Under the pieces are notes generated by a model that was given only the letters and a program-made list of their open reading frames with translations, was not told the origin of the DNA and did no database searches. Shown piece after piece: positions 14,695-14,811 of a stretch of 14,811 bases of DNA. A program made the translations under genes and the position numbers. Position 1 is the first letter of the stretch; the number at the start of each line of letters is the position of its first letter. This stretch comes from Rhodospirillales bacterium (lineage in GTDB: Bacteria; Pseudomonadota; Alphaproteobacteria; Rhodospirillales; Casp-alpha2): assembly GCA_016187325.1 (NCBI GenBank), contig JACPJY010000001.1, positions 1 through 14,811 of the forward strand, in the 5' to 3' direction.

Positions 14695-14811
14695 ATGCTT
14701 ACGGAAATCCGCAAATACTCGAAATCCTTCGTCGTCAAGATTCTGTTTGGGATTTTGATCGCCAGCTTCGCGGCGTGGGGCGTCGACGACATGATCCGGG
14801 TCGTCCAGTCG
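14695..14811 (+). CDS. ppiD: PpiD-type peptidylprolyl isomerase / SurA N-terminal domain protein, 5' end only
   Basis: 39 codons are visible, running off the right end of the window. The start MLTEIRKYSKSFVVKILFGI matches the inner-membrane anchor of PpiD: a short basic cytoplasmic segment, then one membrane helix (about 12-28, up to FAAWG), then the GVDDMIR segment that opens the periplasmic SurA-like chaperone region. PpiD sits at the Sec translocon and helps fold exported proteins. The parvulin domain lies beyond the window and is not verified. The ribosome binding site is weak (GGTG about 5 bases upstream). It is divergent from tpiA, and the link to secG in the same neighbourhood is functionally sensible. 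Confidence 0.85.
   Translation, partial: MLTEIRKYSKSFVVKILFGILIASFAAWGVDDMIRVVQS

Overview
The window is high-GC DNA with no IS element, phage gene, CRISPR array, tRNA or rRNA that I can see. Protein content and gene order point to a Gram-negative alphaproteobacterium, probably Rhodospirillales-like. The evidence is the order tpiA-secG-pyrG-kdsA-eno-ftsB-pdhA-pdhB-pdhC-lpd-lipA-ratA, a pyruvate dehydrogenase E1 beta subunit with its own N-terminal lipoyl domain, and a KdsA that implies Kdo-containing lipopolysaccharide. No species can be named from this sequence.

Layout from left to right. Bases 1-366 (+) are the 3' end of a CinA/PncC gene. Bases 367-683 are an AT-rich gap (about one third G+C) holding one unrecognised 61-residue reading frame on the minus strand. 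From 684 to 14352 every gene lies on the minus strand, so transcription runs right to left: tpiA, secG, pyrG, kdsA, eno, ftsB, two small dimeric alpha-beta barrel (ABM-like) proteins, pdhA, pdhB, pdhC, lpd, a GNAT acetyltransferase, lipA and ratA. Bases 14353-14694 form a divergent, palindrome-rich promoter region, and 14695-14811 (+) is the start of a PpiD-type periplasmic folding factor.

The genes form two functional blocks. The right block joins glycolysis (TpiA, Eno) with protein export (SecG), CTP synthesis (PyrG) and Kdo synthesis (KdsA; PyrG's product CTP is also used to activate Kdo). The left block is a complete pyruvate dehydrogenase complex (E1 alpha, E1 beta, E2, E3), with LipA making the lipoyl cofactor that the lipoyl domains of PdhB and PdhC carry. 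FtsB, a division protein, sits between the blocks. A rho-independent terminator after secG and AT-rich leaders before pdhA and ftsB suggest at least three or four transcription units.

Most of the window is ordinary housekeeping sequence. The least explained parts are the translationally coupled ABM-like pair between ftsB and pdhA (one with a hydrophobic C-terminal tail), the GNAT gene wedged between lpd and lipA, the AT-rich island between ratA and cinA, overlapping alternative inverted repeats in the pdhA leader, a perfect 9-bp inverted repeat in the ftsB leader, and several perfect palindromes between tpiA and ppiD. I found no convincing new multi-gene system. The ABM-like pair is the best candidate for undescribed biology.
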